Assembly: GCA_902783925.1 (NCBI GenBank)
Contig: CACZSV010000196.1
Span: forward strand, 1 to 5,588
Source: an uncultured Coriobacteriaceae bacterium
GTDB taxonomy: Bacteria; Actinomycetota; Coriobacteriia; Coriobacteriales; QAMH01
Length of the DNA stretch: 5,588 nucleotides
Direction of reading: 5' to 3'
The translations under genes were made by a program, and so were the position numbers. Each line of letters starts with the position of its first letter. Position 1 is the stretch's first letter. The notes under the pieces are model-generated. The model was not told the DNA's origin. It searched no databases and was given only the letters and a program-made list of their open reading frames with translations. This document shows positions 1 to 5,494 of this stretch, one piece after another.

Positions 1-270
1 CACTGTGGTCTGATCGTCGTCGGAATACCAGCCCGTGCCTTCATCCTTCCAACCCGCTGCGATAAGAGCATCGCGCTCGCTGGCATCCATCGTGTAGTGA
101 TGCTCGCCGCCGATTTCATTGTAAAGGCGGAACACCGGCGTTGCAGAGTGCGAGGGGGCGTACCAGCCAATACCCTCGTCATTCCAGCCAAGGCCGACAA
201 GCCAGTCCTTCTCATCTACGCTTGCGGTGTAGAAGTGCTCGCCAGAATTGGGGTTGTACAGACGGTTCAT
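1..270 (-). repeat. DUF5648-type module, copy in the minus-strand protein
   Basis: Residues 274-363 of the minus-strand protein form two repeats of about 45 residues. They match the C-terminal module of the protease at 4852-5247 in protein sequence and in order. At the DNA level the best block is 227-255 against 4867-4895, inverted, with 28 of 29 bases identical. The module is cut by the window edge. Confidence 0.8.
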
Positions 271-1089
271 AGCAACAGGCTCGGTGATATAGAACGTGCC
301 AATTTGCGAACCCGTGCAGTTCGCGCTTGCGGCCTTAACGGCGACGGTTGCAGCGCCAACCTCAACATTGTTGTAGTAATCCGTCACGATGTAGTCGACA
401 TTCTCTTTCAGCTCGACACCGTCCACCTTGACGGTTACCGTCGTTGTCACTGCAGAGCCCGTGTACTTCTTGTCCACACCGGTAACGACAGCTTTGGAAA
501 GATCGGCAGGAGCAATCTCAAAAGTCGTAGATTTGGTGCCCTTGTAGTTTCCCTTACCGGTAATCTTCACAGTTGCAGAAGTGCCCGCATTGATATTGTC
601 CATGTACTCGACAGTGTAGTCGGTGTCCTTAACAAGCGTCGTAGTGCCGTCCTTGACAACGATTGCAGGCTCAATCTCCTTGCCCGTGTACGACTGTTTC
701 TCTATAGCGTCGAACGTTGCCGTGTTGATGTCTTTTGCGACAATGCTGAAATGCGTCGTGAGTTCACCTGTGTAATTATCGCCGACTCCGGTGATGGTCA
801 CATCTGCTTGGCCGACATTGACGTTTTTAGCATACTCGACCTTGAAATCCTTATCCTTGACGAGAGTGTAGCTCCCATCCTTGATGACAACGGGCGGCTC
901 GATAGCCTTGCCCGAATACGTCTGGTCCGAAATCGCTTCGACCATGCTGGTTGTAATTGTCGTAGCAGCAAGTGCCTGCGGAACAATTGCCCACATAAAC
1001 GCAATCACGATTGCCAGTGCCGCAAACGCACCTACTCCCTTAGCAACTAGCTGAGTATACGAATCGCGCACTGTCACCGTACCGTTCAT
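1..1089 (-). CDS. Secreted MBG-like/DUF5648 repeat protein, C-terminus cut by window edge
   Basis: The reading frame is open from ATG at 1089 to the left edge, giving 363 codons without a stop. The start is set by AAGGAG at 1095-1100, five bases upstream. Residues 1-41 form a Sec signal peptide: a short N-region with R8 and K17, a hydrophobic stretch at about 19-36, then PQALA with likely cleavage after A41. Residues about 50-117 and 126-192 are two clear MBG-like Ig repeats with the pattern QxYxGKxIEPxxxxKDG, then KDxDxxVEYxxNxNxG, then GxGxYxG. Residues about 199-269 are a divergent third copy. From 274 on there are two DUF5648-type repeats (LYNPNSGEHFYT and LYNEIGGEHHYT, each ending in a GWY core). 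The related protease in this window has three such repeats, so perhaps 45-50 residues are missing here. No enzyme motif and no LPXTG sorting signal are visible in the part seen. The likely role is extracellular ligand binding or adhesion; the ligand is unknown. Exported repeat protein: confident. Function: inferred. Confidence 0.88.
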   Translation of the reverse strand, partial: MNGTVTVRDSYTQLVAKGVGAFAALAIVIAFMWAIVPQALAATTITTSMVEAISDQTYSGKAIEPPVVIKDGSYTLVKDKDFKVEYAKNVNVGQADVTITGVGDNYTGELTTHFSIVAKDINTATFDAIEKQSYTGKEIEPAIVVKDGTTTLVKDTDYTVEYMDNINAGTSATVKITGKGNYKGTKSTTFEIAPADLSKAVVTGVDKKYTGSAVTTTVTVKVDGVELKENVDYIVTDYYNNVEVGAATVAVKAASANCTGSQIGTFYITEPVAMNRLYNPNSGEHFYTASVDEKDWLVGLGWNDEGIGWYAPSHSATPVFRLYNEIGGEHHYTMDASERDALIAAGWKDEGTGWYSDDDQTTV

Positions 1090-1121
1090 ACTCTCTCCTT
1101 CCAACTTGGAAATCATTTACC

Positions 1122-1175
1122 GGGAAGAATGCCAGATTGGCTGTAGTCGGGTCAGTACCGTCCAACCAGCTTCCC
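1122..1175 (-). promoter_or_regulatory. Leader hairpin upstream of the secreted repeat protein
   Basis: GGGAAG (1122-1127) is perfectly complementary to CTTCCC (1170-1175). Inside them the arms continue to pair: CCAGATTGG (1132-1140) faces CCAACCAGC (1162-1170), with wobble pairs and a bulge. In the minus-strand transcript this is an extended stem with a roughly 21-nt apical loop, ending about 20 bases before the ribosome binding site. No U-tract follows, so a plain intrinsic terminator is unlikely. I compared it by eye with the c-di-GMP-I riboswitch pattern and saw no match. It may stabilise the mRNA or control translation; its function is unknown. Confidence 0.4.
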
Positions 1176-1192
1176 TTCTTAACGCGCGAGTA

Positions 1193-1198
1193 AGTATA
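1193..1198 (-). promoter_or_regulatory. Possible -10 element for the minus-strand gene
   Basis: The minus strand reads TATACT here, a five-of-six match to the sigma-70 -10 consensus. It would start a transcript near 1186 with a leader of about 97 nt that contains the 1122-1175 hairpin. The best -35-like sequence upstream is poor (GTGTCA with a 15-bp spacer), so this is only a candidate. Confidence 0.3.
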
Positions 1199-1335
1199 CC
1201 CTCAAAATGAGAATGACACCGAATCTTCACCGCCACGTAATGAATAAACTCATAAGCCTCGCGTCATCAACATGAGCGGAAGCGCGCAAATGAGTCGGCA
1301 GGTGTACATAAGGAGCGCCTGCGAAGAATCTGCGC

Positions 1336-1360
1336 TTGACAGCAGGTCTTGGGCTATACT
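1336..1360 (+). promoter_or_regulatory. Probable promoter of the glycosyltransferase gene
   Basis: A perfect TTGACA (1336-1341) and a near-consensus TATACT (1355-1360) lie upstream of the gene. The spacer is only 13 bp, clearly shorter than the usual 16-18, so the -10 may be used with a weaker -35, or the pairing may be fortuitous. A start near 1367 gives a 50-nt leader to the chosen ATG at 1417. The TTG inside TTGACA is also an in-frame potential start codon, but it has no ribosome binding site and better serves as promoter sequence. Confidence 0.4.
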
Positions 1361-1416
1361 GTCCTGAATTGCTGGTAAGCATGCAAAGCACCAACAACAA
1401 TCGGAGCCTTTCGAAA

Positions 1417-2406
1417 ATGACAGATACAGAACCGAAGAAGCAGAACGACATGCCCATTTCAGATAATTCAGATGTTGCCGTTCTCGTCCCTTGCTATAAC
1501 GAATCAATCACCATTGGCAAGGTCATCGATGATTTCAAGGCCGTGCTCCCCAATGCAGATATATATGTGTACGACAATAACTCGAGCGACGGCACCGCTG
1601 ATATCGCCCGTGAACACGGTGCAATCGTTCGCAAGGAGATTCGCCAGGGCAAAGGCCATGTTGTGCGCCAGATGCTTCGCGACATCGATGCCGATTACTA
1701 CATTATGGTCGATGGTGATGACACCTATCCTGCCGACGCTGCCCCGCAACTCCTCGAACCTCTTATGAGCGGGGATTACGACATGGTGGTTGGCGACCGC
1801 CTCTCGAACGGGACCTATGGAGAAGAAAACGACCGTGCCTTCCACGGCTTTGGAAACAATCTCGTTCGCGCGCTCATCAAATGGCTGTACGGTTTCAGGT
1901 TCTCGGATGTTATGACCGGCTACCGCGCTTTCAACCGTGCTTTCGCCCGAACGATTCCCGTGATATCGGGCGGCTTCGAAATCGAAACCGAGCTTTCCAT
2001 TCACGCAGTCGACAAGGCATGGCGCATTGCCGAGGTGCCCATCGACTACCGCGACCGTCCCGAAGGCTCCGAATCCAAGCTTTCGACCTTCTCTGATGGT
2101 GCAAAAGTCCTGCGTATGATCATGTCGCTTTTCAAAGACTACCGTCCACTCGCGCTCTTTGGCTGGCTTTCGCTCATATTCATCGTGGCGGGGCTTGTCG
2201 TGGGAATACCCGTTATTGTCGAGTTTGCCGATACGGGTCTTGTACCCCGCCTACCGAGCGCCGTGCTCGCCGTGGCCTTCGAGCTGGTCGGCCTCATCAC
2301 GCTAGGATGCGGATTAATCCTCGACACTGTCGTCAAGAGCAACCGCAGGCAATACGAGCTTGACGTGTTGAATACCTACAAAAACATCCGGAAAAGCTCC
2401 AAATAG
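1417..2406 (+). CDS. Family 2 glycosyltransferase, DPM1/polyprenyl-phosphate type, with two C-terminal membrane helices
   Basis: This 329-residue protein has a GT-A fold domain followed by a membrane anchor. Motifs in order: VLVPCYNE at 22-29 (start of the nucleotide-sugar site), DNNSSDGT at 53-60, QGKGHVVRQ at 77-85, the metal-binding DXD-type VDGDDTYP at 98-105, SDVMTGYRAFNR at 163-174, FEIETELSIHA at 187-197 and the basic PEGSESKL at 215-222, typical of dolichyl/polyprenyl-phosphate sugar transferases. Hydrophobic helices lie at about 245-270 and 283-306, with a short basic cytoplasmic tail. The family transfers a sugar from UDP- or GDP-sugar to a lipid phosphate at the inner face of the membrane; sugar and acceptor cannot be read here. 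I chose ATG 1417 because GGAG (1403-1406) lies ten bases upstream. ATG 1381 (341 aa) and ATG 1450 (318 aa) are alternatives. It is divergent from the secreted repeat protein and 135 bp upstream of the protease, which has its own promoter. Confidence 0.88.
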   Translation: MTDTEPKKQNDMPISDNSDVAVLVPCYNESITIGKVIDDFKAVLPNADIYVYDNNSSDGTADIAREHGAIVRKEIRQGKGHVVRQMLRDIDADYYIMVDGDDTYPADAAPQLLEPLMSGDYDMVVGDRLSNGTYGEENDRAFHGFGNNLVRALIKWLYGFRFSDVMTGYRAFNRAFARTIPVISGGFEIETELSIHAVDKAWRIAEVPIDYRDRPEGSESKLSTFSDGAKVLRMIMSLFKDYRPLALFGWLSLIFIVAGLVVGIPVIVEFADTGLVPRLPSAVLAVAFELVGLITLGCGLILDTVVKSNRRQYELDVLNTYKNIRKSSK

Positions 2407-2467
2407 AGCCCCAAGGGGGTATCCTCCACCACGGCCCTCATTCCATCGCCATTTCGCGAGACCAAGC

Positions 2468-2476
2468 TGCTAAACT
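2468..2476 (+). promoter_or_regulatory. Probable extended -10 promoter of the protease gene
   Basis: TGC followed by TAAACT (hexamer 2471-2476) resembles an extended -10 element. The surrounding TGCTAAACTATGCG closely matches TGCTACAATATGCG in front of the last gene of the window, which strengthens both calls. No good -35 is visible 16-18 bp upstream, as is common for extended -10 promoters. Transcription would start near 2483. Confidence 0.4.
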
Positions 2477-2492
2477 ATGCGTACTAATATAT

Positions 2493-2512
2493 ACGTGCAA
2501 ATCGATGCACGT
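2493..2512. promoter_or_regulatory. Perfect 7-bp inverted repeat, operator or leader hairpin
   Basis: ACGTGCA (2493-2499) and TGCACGT (2506-2512) are perfect inverted copies around AATCGA. The site lies just downstream of the predicted -10 and 29 bases before the protease ATG. It could be an operator for a dimeric regulator or a small hairpin at the start of the mRNA. No U-tract follows, so it is not a terminator. Confidence 0.45.
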
Positions 2513-2541
2513 TTGTACAAGCGAAAACCAAGGGCGCTGCC

Positions 2542-5247
2542 ATGAGCAACAAGGGCAAACACAGCAGGAGAATCAAATTCAATATGAAGACGGGTGCGCT
2601 TGGTGTCGCGTTGAGCGCGATGCTGTGTGGTGCTATCGGGCTGGGTGTTTACGGCATGAATGCGCCGCAGGCTCCGCAAGTGCCGAGTTCTTCTGCCGCC
2701 GGCATCTCGCAAAGTAACCAAGCGAATGTCGATGCAAACACCAGTGCCGCCGATACTGCCGCACAACCACAGGAAAACGCAGGTGTCACTGCCTCTGACG
2801 CAAATGCGAAACCCGAGCCCGTCGAGCTCGCGCCCGCCACCAATTACGCTGCAATCCCCGAAGACGCGTACGTTGCCAGCGACGTGCTCGTCATGGTCGA
2901 CAGTATGGAAGACGCACAGGCCAAGGCCGCGCAGCTCTCCGAACTCGGCTACGCATCTGGCGCGTCTCTTGACGAAGAGAGCGTGAACGCCGGCTTCATC
3001 ACAGTCACGCTCACAGAAGGCACCAATCCCGGTGTTGCCTCGGATGCGCTCACCGCGCAGGGCATCATCACGCAGCCGAACTTCGTGTACTACCTGCTCG
3101 ACGATACGAGCACTGGAACAGCGGATTCGGATGCAACGACGAGTGATGAGACTGCGGCTGCCAAGGAATCGAAAGGTGCGAGCTCGCAGGCAGATTCGCT
3201 GAAAAGCGCAAGCACAACAGAAGACCCCAGCTCCACGAGCGCTAGCTCGCAAGCTTTGGGCGAGACAACCACGCTCGAGGCCATGAGCGCAGCGACTGTT
3301 GACGCCCTCGAAGCAGCAAGCGAGGATGCGCCCCTCACCGCACAGGCAACGGGCACCAATGACCCCAATGCCGACATGGACACAGACTGGCTCTCCATGG
3401 TCGATGCGTATAGCGCATGGAAAATCGCAAAGACAGAGAAGGCAGTTACCGTCGCTGTCATCGACTCTGGCTGCTACACAAGTCACGAGGACCTCAGAAA
3501 CAATATCGTTGGTTCTTATAACACTAGAACAGGCGGCAAAGTGAGTATTGATGATCGCAGCGACAGCCACGGCACGCATGTCGCCGGCATCATCGCAGCA
3601 GAGGCGAATAACGGCATCGGCATCGCTGGTGTTTCCTATAACGCCGGCCTCTATATCGTGCATGCACTTCACAACAATCAAGCGCTATCAAGCGATGTCA
3701 TCAAGGCATATCAAAATATCATCGAATACCGCAACAAATCAAATAAACCCGTCGTCATCAACATGAGCTTGGGCGTCAGAAGAGATGAAAGCCTTGGTAG
3801 CGCAGACTCAGGAGTTATGCGAAAGATAGACGAGGCATATTCCTCGCACAACATACTCACCGTAGTTGCCGCCGGCAACGAAGCCAATGGAAGCGCCTAC
3901 CGTTGCTACCCGTGCGATTTCTCCGATTCCGTCCTCGGCGTCATCAATCTATATAGAAAAGGCACGAGTTCAGATAAATTCACCTCTTCAAACTATAACC
4001 GCCCGAACACGCGTCTCAAAGACCTTGGTGCACCCGGTACAAGAATCTACAGCACAACTACCAAGAAAAACAGCACCAGTAGCTACGAATCTATAACGGG
4101 GACCTCAATGGCTGCCCCGGTTGCCGCAGGTATTGCCGCGCTCGCACTCTCTGTCAACAGCAGCCTTACGCCTGCGCAGCTCACCTCCATTCTCTGCTCG
4201 TCCGCAACCGATATTGGAGACCCTGGTTTTGATGAAAAAACTGGCTACGGCTGCATCAACGCCAAGAAGGCTGTCGATCTTGCCAAGGCAAACACATTTA
4301 TCAACGGCGAGGACTCGCTCCTGAAGGGCTCGACCACAACGCTTTCATGCAACGGAGCGACTGATTGGAAATCGGACTCAAAGGCTGTAAGTGTTTCAAG
4401 GAGCAGCAACGGCAAGTGCACTATCGTCGGTGATAGAATTGGCTACGCAACCATCACCGCTTCAACCTCGCATGGCGAAATCAAGAAAACAGTCACGGTA
4501 TACAGCAACTCGATTACTGGCTCTTCGAACCCGACCTCTGGCACGACAACCGATTACATAATCACGAAGGGCAGTGGTGCGCCAGAAGGCATTTGGACCT
4601 TCTCGTCCTCAGATCCCTCGGTTGCCACAATCGAAAGCACAGGATCGAGTAGCTGCAAACTAAATGCACGCTCGGCTGGAAAGACAACCATCACTGCAAC
4701 TCTGTCTTCCAACAACAGTGTGACAATCTCAAAGCAAGTTACCGTGAAGACCTCGAGCGACAACTCTGGAGGCAGTTCAGGCGGCTCCAGCGGTGGGTCT
4801 AGTGGCGGATCGAGTGGCGGCTCCAGCAAGGGGTCTGTCAGCACGATATCCATGTACCGCCTCTATAACCCCAATTCCGGCGAGCACTTCTACACGGCAG
4901 ACATAGGCGAACGCAACAATCTCGTGAGTGCTGGATGGACTTACGAAGGTGTGGGATGGCTGGCTCCCTCGAGTTCGAACACACCTGTCTACCGCATGTA
5001 CAACGCCAACGGCGGTGAGCACCACTACACCATGGACGCCGGCGAGCGCGACATGCTCGTGGGCGTGGGATGGAGCTACGAGGGCATCGGCTGGTATTCC
5101 AACGACGCGAAGCGCGTGCCCCTCTACCGCGACTACAACCCCAACGCGTTCGCCAACAACCACAACTACACGACCAGCGCAGCCGAACACAACATGCTCA
5201 TGTACGCCGGTTGGCGAAGCGAGGGCTACGCCTGGTACGGCATGTAG
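2542..5247 (+). CDS. Secreted S8 (subtilisin-like) serine protease with Big_2-like and DUF5648 C-terminal modules
   Basis: This 901-residue exported endopeptidase begins with a basic N-region (K4 to K16, including RR at 9-10) and a hydrophobic segment at about 18-38, a signal peptide or anchor. A propeptide follows at about 112-188, ending in the QPNFVYYLL pattern typical of subtilase prodomains. Residues 189-272 are a Ser/Thr/Ala/Glu-rich linker. The catalytic domain spans about 274-583, with D308 in VAVIDSG, H343 in SHGTHVAG, oxyanion N446 in VAAGNEAN and S522 in GTSMAAP; all are intact, so it should be active. Two Big_2-like domains lie at about 586-655 and 657-735, then an (SGGS)5 linker at 742-762 and three DUF5648-type repeats at 771-815, 816-860 and 861-901, ending exactly at the C-terminus. 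Repeat 3 is more divergent. AAGGG at 2530-2534 supports the ATG at 2542. ATG 2584 (887 aa), with AGGAG at 2566-2570, is a possible alternative. No LPXTG or lipobox is seen, so the DUF5648 repeats may be what holds it to a surface. Substrate unknown. Confidence 0.95.
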   Translation: MSNKGKHSRRIKFNMKTGALGVALSAMLCGAIGLGVYGMNAPQAPQVPSSSAAGISQSNQANVDANTSAADTAAQPQENAGVTASDANAKPEPVELAPATNYAAIPEDAYVASDVLVMVDSMEDAQAKAAQLSELGYASGASLDEESVNAGFITVTLTEGTNPGVASDALTAQGIITQPNFVYYLLDDTSTGTADSDATTSDETAAAKESKGASSQADSLKSASTTEDPSSTSASSQALGETTTLEAMSAATVDALEAASEDAPLTAQATGTNDPNADMDTDWLSMVDAYSAWKIAKTEKAVTVAVIDSGCYTSHEDLRNNIVGSYNTRTGGKVSIDDRSDSHGTHVAGIIAAEANNGIGIAGVSYNAGLYIVHALHNNQALSSDVIKAYQNIIEYRNKSNKPVVINMSLGVRRDESLGSADSGVMRKIDEAYSSHNILTVVAAGNEANGSAYRCYPCDFSDSVLGVINLYRKGTSSDKFTSSNYNRPNTRLKDLGAPGTRIYSTTTKKNSTSSYESITGTSMAAPVAAGIAALALSVNSSLTPAQLTSILCSSATDIGDPGFDEKTGYGCINAKKAVDLAKANTFINGEDSLLKGSTTTLSCNGATDWKSDSKAVSVSRSSNGKCTIVGDRIGYATITASTSHGEIKKTVTVYSNSITGSSNPTSGTTTDYIITKGSGAPEGIWTFSSSDPSVATIESTGSSSCKLNARSAGKTTITATLSSNNSVTISKQVTVKTSSDNSGGSSGGSSGGSSGGSSGGSSKGSVSTISMYRLYNPNSGEHFYTADIGERNNLVSAGWTYEGVGWLAPSSSNTPVYRMYNANGGEHHYTMDAGERDMLVGVGWSYEGIGWYSNDAKRVPLYRDYNPNAFANNHNYTTSAAEHNMLMYAGWRSEGYAWYGM
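4765..4827 (+). repeat. Short tandem repeat encoding an (SGGS)5 linker
   Basis: Five tandem 12-base units encode SGGS (residues 742-761), followed by one more Ser codon. Synonymous codons vary between the copies (TCT, TCC, TCG, TCA, AGT, AGC), so the DNA is not a perfect repeat and slippage should be limited. It forms a flexible spacer between the Ig-like domains and the DUF5648 module. Confidence 0.85.
4852..5247 (+). repeat. DUF5648-type module, three repeats in the protease
   Basis: Three units of about 45 residues begin YRLYNPNSGEHFYT, YRMYNANGGEHHYT and YRDYNPNAFANNHNYTT, each followed by a Gly-Trp core (AGWTYEGVGW, VGWSYEGIGW, AGWRSEGYAW). The three repeats occupy all of residues 771-901. 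The family is found at the ends of secreted proteins and lysins and is thought to mediate binding; the ligand is not known to me. Confidence 0.8.
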
Positions 5248-5291
5248 GGGCGGGCTTCAGCGAGCTGGCACGCGTAGGGGCGGGCTTCAGC
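5244..5291 (+). repeat. 18-bp direct repeat overlapping the protease stop codon
   Basis: GTAGGGGCGGGCTTCAGC occurs at 5244-5261 and again at 5274-5291, a period of exactly 30 bases. The protease stop TAG (5245-5247) lies inside the first copy. The sequence resembles the GTAGGGGCGGG heads of REP-type palindromic repeats. The first copy lacks the complementary right arm that the second copy has. Confidence 0.8.
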
Positions 5292-5301
5292 CCGCCCGTG
5301 C
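5268..5301 (+). terminator. GC-rich hairpin after the protease gene (REP-like, possible terminator)
   Basis: GGGCGGGC (5278-5285) and GCCCGCCC (5290-5297) form a perfect 8-bp stem with a TTCA loop. GCAC (5268-5271) and GTGC (5298-5301) add an outer stem across a six-base bulge. There is no T-run downstream, so factor-independent termination is doubtful. It could instead block 3' exonucleases and stabilise the protease mRNA. Confidence 0.5.
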
Positions 5302-5412
5302 AAGCTTGCGGGGCGCGTGAGTCGGCATGACGTGGCGGATTCCAGCGGGCATTGGAGTCATGAAGAACGTCATGCTGACTCACGCCCGACAATCGCCCCC
5401 GCCCGCCCATAC
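5274..5412. mobile_element. Possible BIME/MITE-like non-coding element with inverted ends
   Basis: GTAGGGGCGGGC at 5274-5285 and GCCCGCCCATAC at 5401-5412 are inverted copies matching at 11 of 12 bases. They enclose 139 bp that also holds the 5278-5297 hairpin and the 5315-5385 palindrome. This is the layout of paired REP sequences or a small non-autonomous element. No transposase and no clear target-site duplication are visible, so mobility is inferred only. Confidence 0.4.
5315..5385. repeat. Long imperfect palindrome (19-bp stem plus inner hairpin)
   Basis: Positions 5315-5333 pair with 5367-5385 over 19 bp with a single G-T wobble position (5324 against the T at 5376). Inside, GATTCCA (5338-5344) pairs with TGGAGTC (5353-5359), again with one wobble, around an eight-base loop. 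The result is a 71-nt double hairpin. It has no T-tract and no coding potential I can support. Confidence 0.65.
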
Positions 5413-5413
5413 T

Positions 5414-5442
5414 TCCACATAACCCGCATGCTCTGCTACAAT
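5414..5442 (+). promoter_or_regulatory. Promoter of the YidC-like gene
   Basis: TCCACA (5414-5419, four of six to the -35 consensus), a 17-bp spacer ending in TGC, and TACAAT (5437-5442, five of six to the -10 consensus) make a well-spaced extended -10 promoter. Transcription would begin near 5449, giving a leader of about 45 nt. It starts two bases after the palindromic block, which therefore separates this transcript from the protease gene. Confidence 0.55.
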
Positions 5443-5494
5443 ATGCGCTTGCATCAGCTGAGGCCGCCTCCTAACCACGGGCAAGGTGAAACGC

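Noticed and set aside
97..1050. 317-codon open frame on the plus strand
   Set aside because: It lies antisense to the minus-strand protein, which has a signal peptide, strong ribosome binding site and recognisable repeats. The plus-strand translation has no domain or export logic. Its local likeness to the 4777-5190 antisense frame only mirrors the shared DUF5648 DNA.
1199..1335. Gene or RNA in the middle of the divergent intergenic region
   Set aside because: I saw only short imperfect palindromes (such as CTCA-AAA-TGAG at 1201-1211) and no tRNA-like fold or coding frame with a start signal; the minus-strand frames reaching in here are shadows.
1504..2004. 166-codon open frame on the minus strand
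   Set aside because: It is antisense to the glycosyltransferase catalytic domain, whose motifs are all intact on the plus strand.
2407..2426. CCCC/GGGG self-complementarity just after the glycosyltransferase stop as a terminator
   Set aside because: The two runs are separated by only AA, too short for a hairpin loop, and no T-run follows.
2611..2634. Possible lipoprotein signal around the Cys in LSAMLCG of the protease
   Set aside because: The residues before Cys are A-M-L, which do not fit the usual lipobox with Leu at -3 and a small residue at -1. An ordinary signal peptide or anchor fits better.
2470..3681. 403-codon open frame on the minus strand
   Set aside because: It is the antisense of the protease N-terminal half; the plus strand encodes an intact prodomain and catalytic motifs. 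The Cys/Arg-rich translation looks like a shadow of the codon bias.
4777..5190. 137-codon open frame on the minus strand
   Set aside because: It is antisense to the glycine linker and DUF5648 repeats of the protease. Its Val-rich repeats are the reverse reading of the Asn/His/Tyr codons.
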